Source: an uncultured Flavobacteriaceae bacterium (lineage in GTDB: Bacteria; Bacteroidota; Bacteroidia; Flavobacteriales; Flavobacteriaceae). From it: a DNA stretch of 64,000 nt. The DNA is taken from the NCBI GenBank assembly GCA_947495135.1, contig CANLXN010000001.1, positions 248,001 through 312,000 of the forward strand, in the 5' to 3' direction. The translations under genes and the position numbers were made by a program. Below are positions 45,062 to 53,801 of the stretch, in pieces. Positions within the stretch are counted from its first letter, which is position 1. Each line of letters begins with the position of its first letter. The notes below the pieces were generated by a model. The model did no database searches. It was given only the letters and a program-made list of their open reading frames with translations, and was not told the DNA's origin.

Positions 45062-45472
45062 ATGAATAAAACTGCCATCGTTCGATGCGAGCACTTCAAC
45101 GCAGCTCACAGATTGCACAATGAGAATTGGAGTGATGAAAAGAACCGAGAAATCTTCGGAAAGTGTAACAACCCTAACTTTCACGGTCATAATTACGATC
45201 TGGAAGTAAAAGTAATAGGTGTCTGTGATCCTGAAACCGGCTATGTTATTGATACTAAAATTCTTTCAGATTTAATAAAAAGAAAGGTGTTGGACCGATT
45301 TGATCATAAAAACCTAAACTTAGACACCGAAGAGTTTGCACACCTAAATCCCACTGCCGAAAACATTGCAATCGTTATATACGATTTGCTGAAATCGGAG
45401 TTGGCATCTCACTTAGATTTAAAAATAAAGCTTTATGAAACAGCAAGAAACTATGTTGAATACCCTTATTAA
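45062..45472 (+). CDS. 6-pyruvoyl-tetrahydropterin synthase / QueD-like protein
   Basis: This 136-residue protein has the three zinc histidines in HFNAAHRLH and FHGHNYDLEV, and the catalytic-site cysteine segment FGKCNNPN. The C-terminal ETARNYVEYPY is closer to pterin-type PTPS than to classical QueD. It acts on 7,8-dihydroneopterin triphosphate, giving 6-pyruvoyl- or 6-carboxy-tetrahydropterin. The next gene, folE, makes exactly that substrate and overlaps it. The choice between tetrahydrobiopterin-like and queuosine pathways is not settled by sequence alone. Confidence 0.88.
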   Translation: MNKTAIVRCEHFNAAHRLHNENWSDEKNREIFGKCNNPNFHGHNYDLEVKVIGVCDPETGYVIDTKILSDLIKRKVLDRFDHKNLNLDTEEFAHLNPTAENIAIVIYDLLKSELASHLDLKIKLYETARNYVEYPY

Positions 45473-46136
45473 AGAAAATGGCCTCACAGGCTTTACGGAA
45501 GAAGAAATAGGTGATGATCATATTTATACGGGTCTTGAAACACCCATGAAAGCCAATGCATTTCAACTTACAGATGATGAAAAGAAAGAGAAGATTTCCG
45601 ATCTTTTTGCTCAAATAATGGACGTAATGGGCTTGGATTTAACAGACGATTCTCTTAAGGGAACCCCTAACAGAGTAGCGAAAATGTACATTGAAGAAAT
45701 CTTTTCGGGTCTTAATCCTGCCAATAAACCAAAAGTGGCACTCTTTGACAATAAGTATCAATACAACCAAATGCTGGTGGAAAAGAATATTACCTTTTAT
45801 TCCAATTGTGAACATCATTTTGTACCCATCATAGGGAAAGCGCACATAGCATATATCTCATCTGGGAAGGTGATCGGATTGTCAAAGTTGAACAGAATTG
45901 TTCAGTACTACGCAAAAAGACCACAGGTACAAGAGCGTTTAACTAACCAGATTGCAGTAGATCTTGCGAAAATATTAGAGACAGAAGACATTGCCGTTAT
46001 TATTGATGCTAAGCATTTATGTGTTTCCTCCCGTGGAATTAAAGATGATACCTCGGCAACCGTAACTTCATATTACGGAGGAGTGTTTAATACGTCTGCC
46101 AAGATAGCCGAGCTGCAGAATTATTTAAATAGTTAG
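45435..46136 (+). CDS. folE: GTP cyclohydrolase I
   Basis: This 233-residue protein has the GTP cyclohydrolase I core: DSLKGTPNRVAKMYIEEIFS, NITFYSNCEHHFVPIIGKAH (zinc Cys and His), GLSKLNRIVQYYAKRPQVQE and IIDAKHLCVSSRGIKDDTSA (second zinc Cys). It converts GTP to 7,8-dihydroneopterin triphosphate for folate or pterin cofactors. The start at 45435 overlaps the upstream gene by 38 bases. A second ATG at 45453 (MLNTLIKENG) is equally possible. The overlap shows coupled expression with the PTPS-like protein. Confidence 0.95.
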   Translation: MKQQETMLNTLIKENGLTGFTEEEIGDDHIYTGLETPMKANAFQLTDDEKKEKISDLFAQIMDVMGLDLTDDSLKGTPNRVAKMYIEEIFSGLNPANKPKVALFDNKYQYNQMLVEKNITFYSNCEHHFVPIIGKAHIAYISSGKVIGLSKLNRIVQYYAKRPQVQERLTNQIAVDLAKILETEDIAVIIDAKHLCVSSRGIKDDTSATVTSYYGGVFNTSAKIAELQNYLNS

Positions 46137-46192
46137 ATCTCTTGAAAGGAAATTGGAAGTTATTTAGTTTCTTGCCAGTCAAATAGCTCTCT

Positions 46193-46603
46193 ATGTCCAT
46201 TGCCCTTACAAGATTATTGGTCGATTTTGGTCTGGTTGTATTGATTTGGATGATTCAATTAGTGGTTTATCCTAGTTTTCGTTTTTTCCAAAAAGAAGAT
46301 CTAATGCGTTGGCATGGTAAATACACCAGTGCACTCGCTGTTATTGTAATCCCATTGATGTTCCTGCAACTTGGTTTGTCTATCTACGATTTGATTGGTG
46401 TGTTTAGCGTATTTAATACGCTCAGTTTTGCCATTATTATAGCACTTTGGTTTTCTACTTTTCTACAGTTTGTTCCTATGCATGGAGCAATTTCCGATGG
46501 AATAGCTAACGAAAAGTTACTCTATTCCTTGGTTAAGAAAAACTGGCTCCGTACTTTTCTTTGGAGTAGTTTGTTTATTTATAATCTATTTAATTATCTA
46601 TAG
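46193..46603 (+). CDS. Four-helix membrane protein
   Basis: This 136-residue protein has about four hydrophobic segments (LVDFGLVVLIWMIQLVVYPS, ALAVIVIPLMFLQLGL, LSFAIIIALWFSTFLQF, FLWSSLFIYNLFNY) and conserved-looking polar residues (DLMRWHGKYT, VPMHGAISDG). It follows folE by 56 bases and may be in the same transcript. No family name is certain. A light- or pterin-regulon membership is an inference from position. Confidence 0.75.
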   Translation: MSIALTRLLVDFGLVVLIWMIQLVVYPSFRFFQKEDLMRWHGKYTSALAVIVIPLMFLQLGLSIYDLIGVFSVFNTLSFAIIIALWFSTFLQFVPMHGAISDGIANEKLLYSLVKKNWLRTFLWSSLFIYNLFNYL

Positions 46604-46765
46604 GATGCTATAGTTTACTTCTTTTCCCTTCAAAATAAATTCATAAATAAGTGAATGAATTAGAAGAGGCTTTAAAATATTATGTACTTTTAATATAGCC
46701 AATGGAAATCTTGGCGCAACCCTCCCCAAATTTTAATAGATACAATAACTTATAAAGCACAATTT

Positions 46766-47002
46766 ATGAGAATGGTTCACAAGTATGAAGAATTTTGCCA
46801 ATTAGACGCCCAGGGAAAGGTGAAACCAGATGTTTTAACTCATCTTGGTTCTAAAAGTGTTGATTTTTTGCGGGAGCAAGGTTGGGAAATAAGTAGACGT
46901 AAGACGGCCAAGGATTTATTGGCATTGTGTAGGTTATCTCCAGAGAACTTTGCGTTAGCCTATTTACAAGCAGGAATTGATTTCTGGGTCCAAGACGATT
47001 AA
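46766..47002 (+). CDS. Small hypothetical protein
   Basis: This 78-residue protein (MRMVHKYEEFCQLDAQGKVK ... QAGIDFWVQDD) is probably helical and soluble. The segment SVDFLREQGWEISRRKTAKD resembles a helix-turn-helix but is too short to be certain. It is separated from neighbours by 162 and 80 bases. I recognise no family. Confidence 0.6.
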   Translation: MRMVHKYEEFCQLDAQGKVKPDVLTHLGSKSVDFLREQGWEISRRKTAKDLLALCRLSPENFALAYLQAGIDFWVQDD

Positions 47003-47082
47003 GATCACGCTTGTATAAATGTATTCATAAGATACTTTTAATAAACATCCTCCTATATATTCACCCATAAAAATGAAACAAT

Positions 47083-47493
47083 ATGCCATCAAAAGTTTGC
47101 GATAAATGTTATGGGAGTGGTCAGATATCACACGTAATGGGTTCAGGAACCAGTTATCAGCATTGTTATCAGTGCGACGGAGCAGGAACCATTTATTATT
47201 CAGAGCCACCACCACCGCCGTCAGTAGGAGGTCAGGGAGGAAGAGGAGGTAACCCAGGAGGAAGAAGGGGGACAAAAGTTCGTGGTAGCAATGCCAAAGG
47301 GTTAAAAACAATTTTAGGACTAGCTGCTGGGGCAGGAGCCTACTTTTTGTCGGTTGTCTATATCACCGATAATCTTATTATTGCCGGAATAATTGGTATA
47401 GTGGCCCTCGCGATTACCTTTAAATGGCACAAACAAATTTTGACTATGGCCATATTAGGTGGACTTGCTTATTATTTCTTTTTTAGGGGGTGA
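47083..47493 (+). CDS. DnaJ-type zinc-ribbon membrane protein
   Basis: This 136-residue protein begins with two CxxCxGxG elements (VCDKCYGSGQIS and HCYQCDGAGTIY), as in the DnaJ central zinc domain. A proline run (PPPPPS) and a Gly/Arg-rich linker (GGQGGRGGNPGGRRGT) follow. Two to three C-terminal membrane helices complete it (ILGLAAGAGAYFLSVVYI, LIIAGIIGIVALAITF, MAILGGLAYYFFF). There is no J domain, so it is not a DnaJ co-chaperone. A membrane-tethered zinc protein of unknown role is the best description. Confidence 0.78.
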   Translation: MPSKVCDKCYGSGQISHVMGSGTSYQHCYQCDGAGTIYYSEPPPPPSVGGQGGRGGNPGGRRGTKVRGSNAKGLKTILGLAAGAGAYFLSVVYITDNLIIAGIIGIVALAITFKWHKQILTMAILGGLAYYFFFRG

Positions 47494-47743
47494 TATGTTA
47501 TCTCAGAAACCCTTTCCTAAATATGTTCCGGGTTCTATGATTTGTTTTCTAATCAAGTATTTGTTGAAAACATAAATGCAATTGTACTTTGGAAATTCTC
47601 GGTTATACATAATCTAGGACCTAATGCCTCCTTTGGATTATCTTTTTTCCGTATTTTAGAAATGTCTTTATTTCAAAAATAACGGACTTCAAATCTATAC
47701 CTAAATAACACTAAAAAGGGTTCTAAATTTAAGCTACTATAGA

Positions 47744-49651
47744 ATGAGTAATTACCATATCAAACATTTAGAAGAATATTACCAAGTGTATCGCAAATCG
47801 GTTGAGAATCCTGAGGGATTTTGGGAGGAAATAGCCGAAGAGCATTTTCTTTGGCGAAAGAAGTGGGACGATGTCTTGAGATGGGATTTCAAGAAACCAG
47901 AAGTAAAATGGTTTGAAGGGGCTCAATTAAATATTACAGAGAACTGCATTGATAGACACTTGGCCACTAGAGGTGATAAGACGGCGATTTTGTTCGAGCC
48001 TAATAGTCCGAGTGAGGCTGCTCAGCATATTACCTATCAGCAATTGTATCACCGTGTAAACAAGTTTGCCAATGTTCTAAAGGACATGGGGATTAAAAAG
48101 GGGGATCGCATTTGTATTTATTTACCCATGATTCCAGAGCTAGCAATTTCGGTATTGGCCTGCGCTCGTATTGGAGCAATTCATTCGGTTGTTTTCGCGG
48201 GATTTTCTTCTACGGCACTTTCAACTAGAATAAACGACTCCAATTGTAAAATGGTGATCACCAGCGACGGATCCTATCGCGGAGCAAAGACAATTGATCT
48301 TAAAGGGATTGTGGATGAGGCGTTAGAAGATTGTAAGTGTGTAGAAAATGTCTTGGTGGTGAAGCGCATAAAATCGGATATTACTATAGAAGAAGGACGC
48401 GATCACTGGCTTCAGCCATTATTGGATAATGCGTCTGGCGAATTGGTTGCAACGGTAATGGATGCAGAAGACCCTCTGTTCATACTATATACCTCTGGTT
48501 CCACCGGCATGCCAAAGGGAATGGTACACACCACCGCCGGATATATGGTTTACAGTGCGTATACCTTTAAAAATGTATTTCAGTATAAAGAACATGATGT
48601 CTATTGGTGTACCGCAGATATAGGGTGGATTACAGGGCATAGTTATATTGTTTATGGTCCCTTAGCAAATGGGGCCACTACGGTGATGTTCGAGGGTGTA
48701 CCCAGTTACCCAGATTACGGGCGCTTTTGGGAGATTGTGGAGAAACATAAAATTACTCAATTCTATACAGCGCCTACGGCCATTAGAGCACTGGCGAAAG
48801 AAGGAGTAGCGCACGTTAACAAATACGATTTGTCCTCCCTTAAAGTATTGGGAACGGTAGGCGAACCTATTAATGAAGAAGCATGGCATTGGTATGACGA
48901 TAATATAGGAAAGAAAAAATCTCCTATTGTAGATACTTGGTGGCAAACTGAAACTGGAGGTATAATGATTACACCTATTCCTTTTTGCACTCCTACCAAA
49001 CCTACCTATGCTACTTTGCCGTTTATTGGAATTCAGCCAGCTTTAATGGATGAGCACGGAGACGAAATTATTGGAAACCAGGCTAATGGTAGATTATGTA
49101 TCAAATTTCCGTGGCCAAGTATCGCTCGAACCATATGGGGAAATCACCAAAGGTATAAAGACACTTATTTTTCGGCTTTTGAGGATAAGTACTTTACAGG
49201 AGATGGCGCCTTAAGAGATGAAGTGGGTTATTACAGAATTACGGGACGTGTAGATGACGTAATTATTGTTTCAGGACATAATCTTGGTACGGCACCTATA
49301 GAGGATGCTATTAATGAACATCCTGCGGTAGCAGAAAGTGCGATTGTTGGTTTCCCGCACGATGTGAAAGGAAATGCCTTGTATGGCTATGTAACCCTCA
49401 AGGAAACAGGTGAAGGTAGAAACCATGATAATTTAAGGAAGGAAATTAATCAAATCATTACTGAACAGATAGGTCCTATTGCTAAGTTGGACAAAATTCA
49501 ATTCACCAACGGACTACCTAAAACACGATCTGGAAAAATTATGCGACGTATACTAAGAAAGATTGCAGGTAAGGATACCAGTAATTTGGGAGATACCAGC
49601 ACACTTCTTAATCCAGAATGTGTTCAAGAAATTATGGATCATGCCCTGTAG
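47744..49651 (+). CDS. acs: Acetyl-CoA synthetase
   Basis: This 635-residue protein has the N-terminal ACAS_N region (FWEEIAEEHFLWRKKWDDVL). The adenylation P-loop is ILYTSGSTGMPKGMVHT, followed by DTWWQTETGGIMITP, YFTGDGALRDEVGYYRITGR and VDDVIIVSGHN. The catalytic lysine is in LPKTRSGKIMRRILRK, the site usually acetylated for control. It converts acetate, ATP and CoA to acetyl-CoA. It is a single gene with a strong terminator. Confidence 0.96.
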   Translation: MSNYHIKHLEEYYQVYRKSVENPEGFWEEIAEEHFLWRKKWDDVLRWDFKKPEVKWFEGAQLNITENCIDRHLATRGDKTAILFEPNSPSEAAQHITYQQLYHRVNKFANVLKDMGIKKGDRICIYLPMIPELAISVLACARIGAIHSVVFAGFSSTALSTRINDSNCKMVITSDGSYRGAKTIDLKGIVDEALEDCKCVENVLVVKRIKSDITIEEGRDHWLQPLLDNASGELVATVMDAEDPLFILYTSGSTGMPKGMVHTTAGYMVYSAYTFKNVFQYKEHDVYWCTADIGWITGHSYIVYGPLANGATTVMFEGVPSYPDYGRFWEIVEKHKITQFYTAPTAIRALAKEGVAHVNKYDLSSLKVLGTVGEPINEEAWHWYDDNIGKKKSPIVDTWWQTETGGIMITPIPFCTPTKPTYATLPFIGIQPALMDEHGDEIIGNQANGRLCIKFPWPSIARTIWGNHQRYKDTYFSAFEDKYFTGDGALRDEVGYYRITGRVDDVIIVSGHNLGTAPIEDAINEHPAVAESAIVGFPHDVKGNALYGYVTLKETGEGRNHDNLRKEINQIITEQIGPIAKLDKIQFTNGLPKTRSGKIMRRILRKIAGKDTSNLGDTSTLLNPECVQEIMDHAL

Positions 49652-49680
49652 CCATAATTAAACACAACTTTATTTATCGA

Positions 49681-49717
49681 GCCCGGATGCTTAGCCAAAA
49701 GTATCCGGGCTTTTTTT
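49681..49717 (+). terminator. Terminator after acs
   Basis: GCCCGGATGCTT, short loop, AAAGTATCCGGGC followed by seven T; 29 bases after the stop. Confidence 0.92.
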
Positions 49718-50031
49718 ATGCAGTCATGATGGTCTTCGAACTTAGTTGTAATGAAGACTGTTAAACGGTGAACAGATTTCACTCCTATATTAAGGTAGTT
49801 AAGAATAATTATAATTTATTTCACAGCAAGTTGTGAAAATAGCTAGTTCATACTCTTTTTTTTAAATATTTTCTAAAATTATGTTTTTAACATAGAAAAA
49901 TTAAGTTAAAACCATTGAAATAGAAATTAATACGAATTTATAAGGATATATCCTTAGTTATAGTATCCAATATCCATACCTCGACATCGGTATTATTAGA
50001 TAATTTTACTATGTAATTAAAACACAACGGA
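49718..50031. other. Intergenic region upstream of the LytTR regulator
   Basis: Together with the acs terminator, a 380-base gap separates acs from the next gene. It is very AT-rich and holds the palindrome at 49941-49956. I see no RNA gene or clear TTG/TAnnTTTG promoter. Confidence 0.45.
49941..49956. promoter_or_regulatory. Perfect 16-base palindrome
   Basis: TAAGGATATATCCTTA lies 76 bases upstream of the LytTR regulator start. It shares the TAAGG...CCTTA arms with the two inverted repeats at 54507-54523 and 54728-54744, though with a six- rather than five-base centre. Confidence 0.55.
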
Positions 50032-50757
50032 TTGAAGAATTGTTTTATCATAGAAAATTGTCAAGAATCAATACAGCGTATTGAATCGATGCTTGGCGAT
50101 TTCCCTGATATTTCTTTAATCGGTTCTTCATCAGATCGTCTTGACGCGATGAATATTATTTTAAAGGAAAATCCAAGTCTGGTATTCCTTAATATGGATG
50201 GTACTATTGAAAGACCTTTCGAATTTGCTTCAGAAATAATGCGTTACACTAGTAATCCGCCATTATTTATTGCGATTTCAGAAACTACAGACCATGCTTA
50301 TCAAGTGATCAAGCATGAATTCATTGATTATCTATTGAAGCCTTTAGCCGACTTAGATATTAGAAAGAGTCTGCTGTCTTTTCAGAATAAAGTAGTGGAC
50401 GCAGATTCTTCTACAATATGCTTGAAATCGTATAAAGACTTTCAGTATTTAAATACAGATGACATTTTGTTTTTAAAGGCAGATAACAACACAACCGATT
50501 TCTATATGAAGGATGGTTCTGTTATTGGAGCGTTTAAAACCTTACGCACATTTCAGGATGTATTACCAAAAAACTTCCTACGTATTCATAAGAGCTACAT
50601 TATTAATAGCGATTATGTATCTAGAATTCAGTATGGAAAATGCTTGTGTACTATAAGTGAAAATGATTTCCGTATTCCTTTTACCAAAACCTTTATTGAA
50701 AATGTGGAGAAAATGAACAATGCTCTTTACGATTCTTCGGTTTTATCTCTTAACTAG
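50032..50757 (+). CDS. LytTR-type regulator with degenerate receiver domain
   Basis: This 241-residue protein starts at TTG (50032), because an in-frame TAA lies 18 bases upstream and the first ATG would cut into the receiver. The receiver keeps the fold (IISLL-like strands, AISET switch, LLKPL lysine). However, the acidic pair is Glu-Asn (FIIENCQ) and the phospho-acceptor Asp is Asn (LVFLNMDGT). The C-terminal LytTR DNA-binding domain is complete (ILFLKADNNTTDFYMKDGS ... FLRIHKSYIINSDYVSRI). No kinase of the LytS/YehU type is adjacent. Phosphorylation-independent control is inferred. Confidence 0.87.
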   Translation: MKNCFIIENCQESIQRIESMLGDFPDISLIGSSSDRLDAMNIILKENPSLVFLNMDGTIERPFEFASEIMRYTSNPPLFIAISETTDHAYQVIKHEFIDYLLKPLADLDIRKSLLSFQNKVVDADSSTICLKSYKDFQYLNTDDILFLKADNNTTDFYMKDGSVIGAFKTLRTFQDVLPKNFLRIHKSYIINSDYVSRIQYGKCLCTISENDFRIPFTKTFIENVEKMNNALYDSSVLSLN

Positions 50758-51489
50758 ATTCCCTCTTTTTATTTCTAAATCGTTTATTTCTTCATGGGTA
50801 TTTCTAAACCCGTAATTGAAATTATTCAGTTTAGATTTTCTTCTTTTTTTCGTTCTGAATGACTTGGTGCTTCTTTTAGAGAATCTACAAAGCGTAAAAT
50901 AACTTATTCCTTTCTAGACGTTTCTTTTTTATATGTGGATTGAATTATAGATCAATGGAATTATTATAGATGTACCCATGCTAATTTGGGTAATATTGGT
51001 TTTATTTCTGAACAAATTCGTTTTTTTCTGGGTGATTCTACAATGTCACATCGAAATCGCTAGAGTTGAAAATGTACACTTCCTAATCTTCATTTATACA
51101 AAAATCACCTTTTCACCCTCCAAAAAGGGTATTTCACTCGAATTGTACTTACTATTTACTCGCTTTTGGATATTTAAAAATAACGTAAGCCCTTTATTTT
51201 ACTGGGTTTTTCGTGTTTTATTGAATGATTATTCGCATTTATACAACCTGCTAAAAAGCATTTCCCTCTCAAAATAGGTGGTTTCACTAGCAGACCTTGT
51301 CACTTCACTATACATCAGGTTTTTAGCATTGTTAAACTCCTAAGTCACTGTAAATTAGCTAAAGAATTTAGAAGCTTCTACAGCATTAATGAAAATCATG
51401 ATGCTACCAATTTCTTAAGAAATCAATTTTTATTTCATGCGCGATTCGGCATGACAACCAAAAATTTTTAACTCTTAAATTTCTAAATT
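50758..51489. other. Long T-rich intergenic region
   Basis: These 732 bases hold no convincing gene. A 99-codon open frame at 50978-51277 is hydrophobic low-complexity translation of T-rich DNA and was rejected. Visible elements are GGGT-ATTTCTAA-ACCC near 50799, ACCCTCCAAAAAGGGT near 51116, TAGAAGCTTCTA (51369-51380), the 14-base palindrome ATTTCTTAAGAAAT (51410-51423) and a CATGC...GCATG hairpin near 51436. These suggest a regulatory or structured leader for the lipoprotein gene. Confidence 0.45.
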
Positions 51490-51666
51490 ATGAAAACTTT
51501 AAAACGCCTTTTTTTATTCGTAGCAATCGCATCATTCGTAGTTTCTTGTACACCAGAACAACTACTTAACGAAACAACAGATAGTAGTGTGGACACTTTC
51601 GCCACCGGAGATGGAGATGAATCGGGTACCGATGACGATAAGGATGGAGATGGTACTGGTAACTAA
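51490..51666 (+). CDS. 58-residue Asp/Gly-rich lipoprotein
   Basis: This short gene begins MKTLKRLFLFVAIASFVVSC, a lipoprotein signal peptide with lipobox VVSC. After TPEQLLNETTDSS the mature part ends in an acidic glycine-rich tail (DGDESGTDDDKDGDGTGN) that could bind divalent cations. It has its own terminator and lies directly before the TPR histidine kinase. The combination of a tiny secreted peptide and a sensor kinase is suggestive of signalling, but nothing in the sequence proves it. Confidence 0.72.
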   Translation: MKTLKRLFLFVAIASFVVSCTPEQLLNETTDSSVDTFATGDGDESGTDDDKDGDGTGN

Positions 51667-51689
51667 GCGACCAACATTATAAAAATATA

Positions 51690-51725
51690 AAAAAAGCCTT
51701 TGAAATAAATCAAAGGCTTTTTTTA
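51690..51725 (+). terminator. Terminator after the small lipoprotein gene
   Basis: AAAAAGCCTTTGA, AATAAA loop, TCAAAGGCTTTTTTT; 24 bases after the stop codon. Confidence 0.92.
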
Positions 51726-51739
51726 TATCTTTATAAATA

Positions 51740-53800
51740 ATGATTCACTACAAGCCATTGACTAAAATTTCATCTTTCTTTCTCTTCCTTTTAATAGTGG
51801 TGTTAATGCTTGTTGGCTGCGATGCTAAGAAGGAGACAAGCTTGGTTGAACTTAATGAAGAAGATCAACTTTTTGTTGTTTCATTGAAAAAGTCAAAGGA
51901 TAAAGGTTTGGGCTCTAAAATTCAGAAGGAGGCATTGAGTGACGCTTATTTGTTTAATACCCAAACTGATAACGACAGCATACGGGCATTTAACTTAAGA
52001 GCGGTTGCTTTTCAGGCATATAAATTAAATGATTCCACACTATTTAGAAAAGCAAATCTAGAAGCATTCGAGTTATCTGAAGATATAAACGATACTTTAG
52101 GAATTGCAGATACGTATTGGAATTATGGAGCGTTTTACGCGAAAAGGGATATTTACGATAGCGCATATGCTAACTATCAGAACGCTCATCGGTATTACAG
52201 CTTAATTAGAAGCGACTATTATGCAGGTAAGATGCTTTATAATATGGCTTTCATAAAAGGTAGATTAAAAGATTACACGGGTAGCGAAGTATTGACCTTT
52301 CAGGCAATTGCCAAATTCAAACAATTAGATAAGTATAAATCCTTATACACCTCTTATAATCATTTGGCAACGCTCTACAAAGGTTTGGGAGAATTTGATA
52401 AAGCACATTCTTATAATAACGAAGCACTTTCCTTTTTGTCTAACTTGAAAGATAAAAAAACGTTCTATGAAGGAAGTTTAAACAATATAGGCCTGGTGTA
52501 TCATGAGGAGAAGGAATATGACAAAGCGATTGAATATTTTAATAGAGCCCTTGAACGAGATGATTTAAAAAAAGTCAATATAGATTTATATGGACGACTA
52601 ATTGATAATAGAGCTTACAGTAAATTTCTAAATAACGACACTACAGGAATCTATAAGGAATTTATGACTTCTTTACATATTAGAGATAGCGTTAAAAACT
52701 ATGCAGGCATTGTCCATAATAAAATTCATATTGCTCAGTACCATGCAAAATTAGGAGATACTAATAAAGCAATAGATTTGGCCTTACAAGCAAAGAGTTT
52801 AGCTAAAGAAATAAACAATAACAGTGACTATCTTACCGCACTTGATCTCTTAGCCGATATCGATAAGTCTAACTCAGCCGCCTATTTCGAAGAGTTTATT
52901 CACTTAAATGATAGTCTACAAAGTGTAGAACGAAGAATTCGAAATAAATTTACGCGGATTGATTATGAAACAGATAAATATATAGAGGAGACGGAGCGAC
53001 TTTCCAAGGAAAGAGTGCTTATTCTTATTATCGGGTTTGCCGTTGTACTTATATTGTCATTACTTTATTTCGCCAATAGACAATATTCCAAAGGAAAGGA
53101 GTTGCTTTTTGAAAGTGAACAACAAAAGGCGAATGAGCAGATCTATTTATTATCACTTAAACAGCAGGCTAAACTTCAGGAAGGTAAGATTCAGGAACGA
53201 AATAGAATCTCTGAAGAATTGCATGACGGAGTGCTTGGTAAGTTGTTTGGAACTAGGGTCGGACTAGGGTTTTTAATGCCCAAACTTAGTACAGATAAAG
53301 ATGAAAAGTATAAATCACTCATTGGAGAACTACAAATAATTGAAAAAGAAATCCGAGATATTTCACATGAATTAAAAAATCATGATAGTTATGCATCCAG
53401 CGCTGGATTTTTTAACTTAGTAACGAAGCTATTGGATGATTCTAGCGAAGTTGGTAAGTTTAAATATAAACTAGAAAAGGAGGATACCGATGTTTGGGGA
53501 GACTTGGACGAGACAATAAAAGCTAATCTTTACCGAATAATTCAGGAATCACTTCAAAATACGATTAAATATGCAAACGCAACCATGGTGGTGGTGAGTT
53601 TTCTAGAAAATGAAGATAGTTTGGTTTTGTCCATTTCGGACAACGGGAACGGCTTTAAAATAGGTAAGCAAAAATCGGGTATCGGTTTAAAGAATATGCA
53701 ATCTAGAACCAAGAAGTTAAACGGTGAACTAGTAATAGAATCGGTACTTACAAAGGGAACAAACATTAAAATTATCATTCCAATTATAAAGAAAAAATAA
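51740..53800 (+). CDS. TPR-containing sensor histidine kinase (HisKA_3 type)
   Basis: This 686-residue protein has an N-terminal lipoprotein-like signal (FLFLLIVVLMLVGC). About 350 residues of tetratricopeptide repeats follow (YNMAFIKGRLKDYTGSEVLT, LNNIGLVYHEEKEYDKAIEY). A single membrane helix (VLILIIGFAVVLILSLLYF), a coiled coil, the HisKA_3 H-box RISEELHDGVLGKL and a HATPase (IIQESLQNTIKYA, SDNGNGFKIG, GIGLKNMQSR) complete it. This is the NarX/DegS-like class, paired with NarL-type regulators such as the next gene, which starts one base after its stop. The TPR region probably senses a periplasmic protein or peptide. Confidence 0.92.
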   Translation: MIHYKPLTKISSFFLFLLIVVLMLVGCDAKKETSLVELNEEDQLFVVSLKKSKDKGLGSKIQKEALSDAYLFNTQTDNDSIRAFNLRAVAFQAYKLNDSTLFRKANLEAFELSEDINDTLGIADTYWNYGAFYAKRDIYDSAYANYQNAHRYYSLIRSDYYAGKMLYNMAFIKGRLKDYTGSEVLTFQAIAKFKQLDKYKSLYTSYNHLATLYKGLGEFDKAHSYNNEALSFLSNLKDKKTFYEGSLNNIGLVYHEEKEYDKAIEYFNRALERDDLKKVNIDLYGRLIDNRAYSKFLNNDTTGIYKEFMTSLHIRDSVKNYAGIVHNKIHIAQYHAKLGDTNKAIDLALQAKSLAKEINNNSDYLTALDLLADIDKSNSAAYFEEFIHLNDSLQSVERRIRNKFTRIDYETDKYIEETERLSKERVLILIIGFAVVLILSLLYFANRQYSKGKELLFESEQQKANEQIYLLSLKQQAKLQEGKIQERNRISEELHDGVLGKLFGTRVGLGFLMPKLSTDKDEKYKSLIGELQIIEKEIRDISHELKNHDSYASSAGFFNLVTKLLDDSSEVGKFKYKLEKEDTDVWGDLDETIKANLYRIIQESLQNTIKYANATMVVVSFLENEDSLVLSISDNGNGFKIGKQKSGIGLKNMQSRTKKLNGELVIESVLTKGTNIKIIIPIIKKK

Positions 53801-53801
53801 A

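Noticed and set aside
50978-51277. A 99-codon open frame in the gap before the small lipoprotein gene
   Set aside because: The translation is a hydrophobic, low-complexity reading of T-rich DNA. It has no signal-peptide logic or family resemblance, and the region contains several hairpins typical of non-coding sequence.
51369-51380. Palindrome TAGAAGCTTCTA as an operator
   Set aside because: A 12-base palindrome in AT-rich DNA is expected occasionally, and no second copy lies near a relevant gene.
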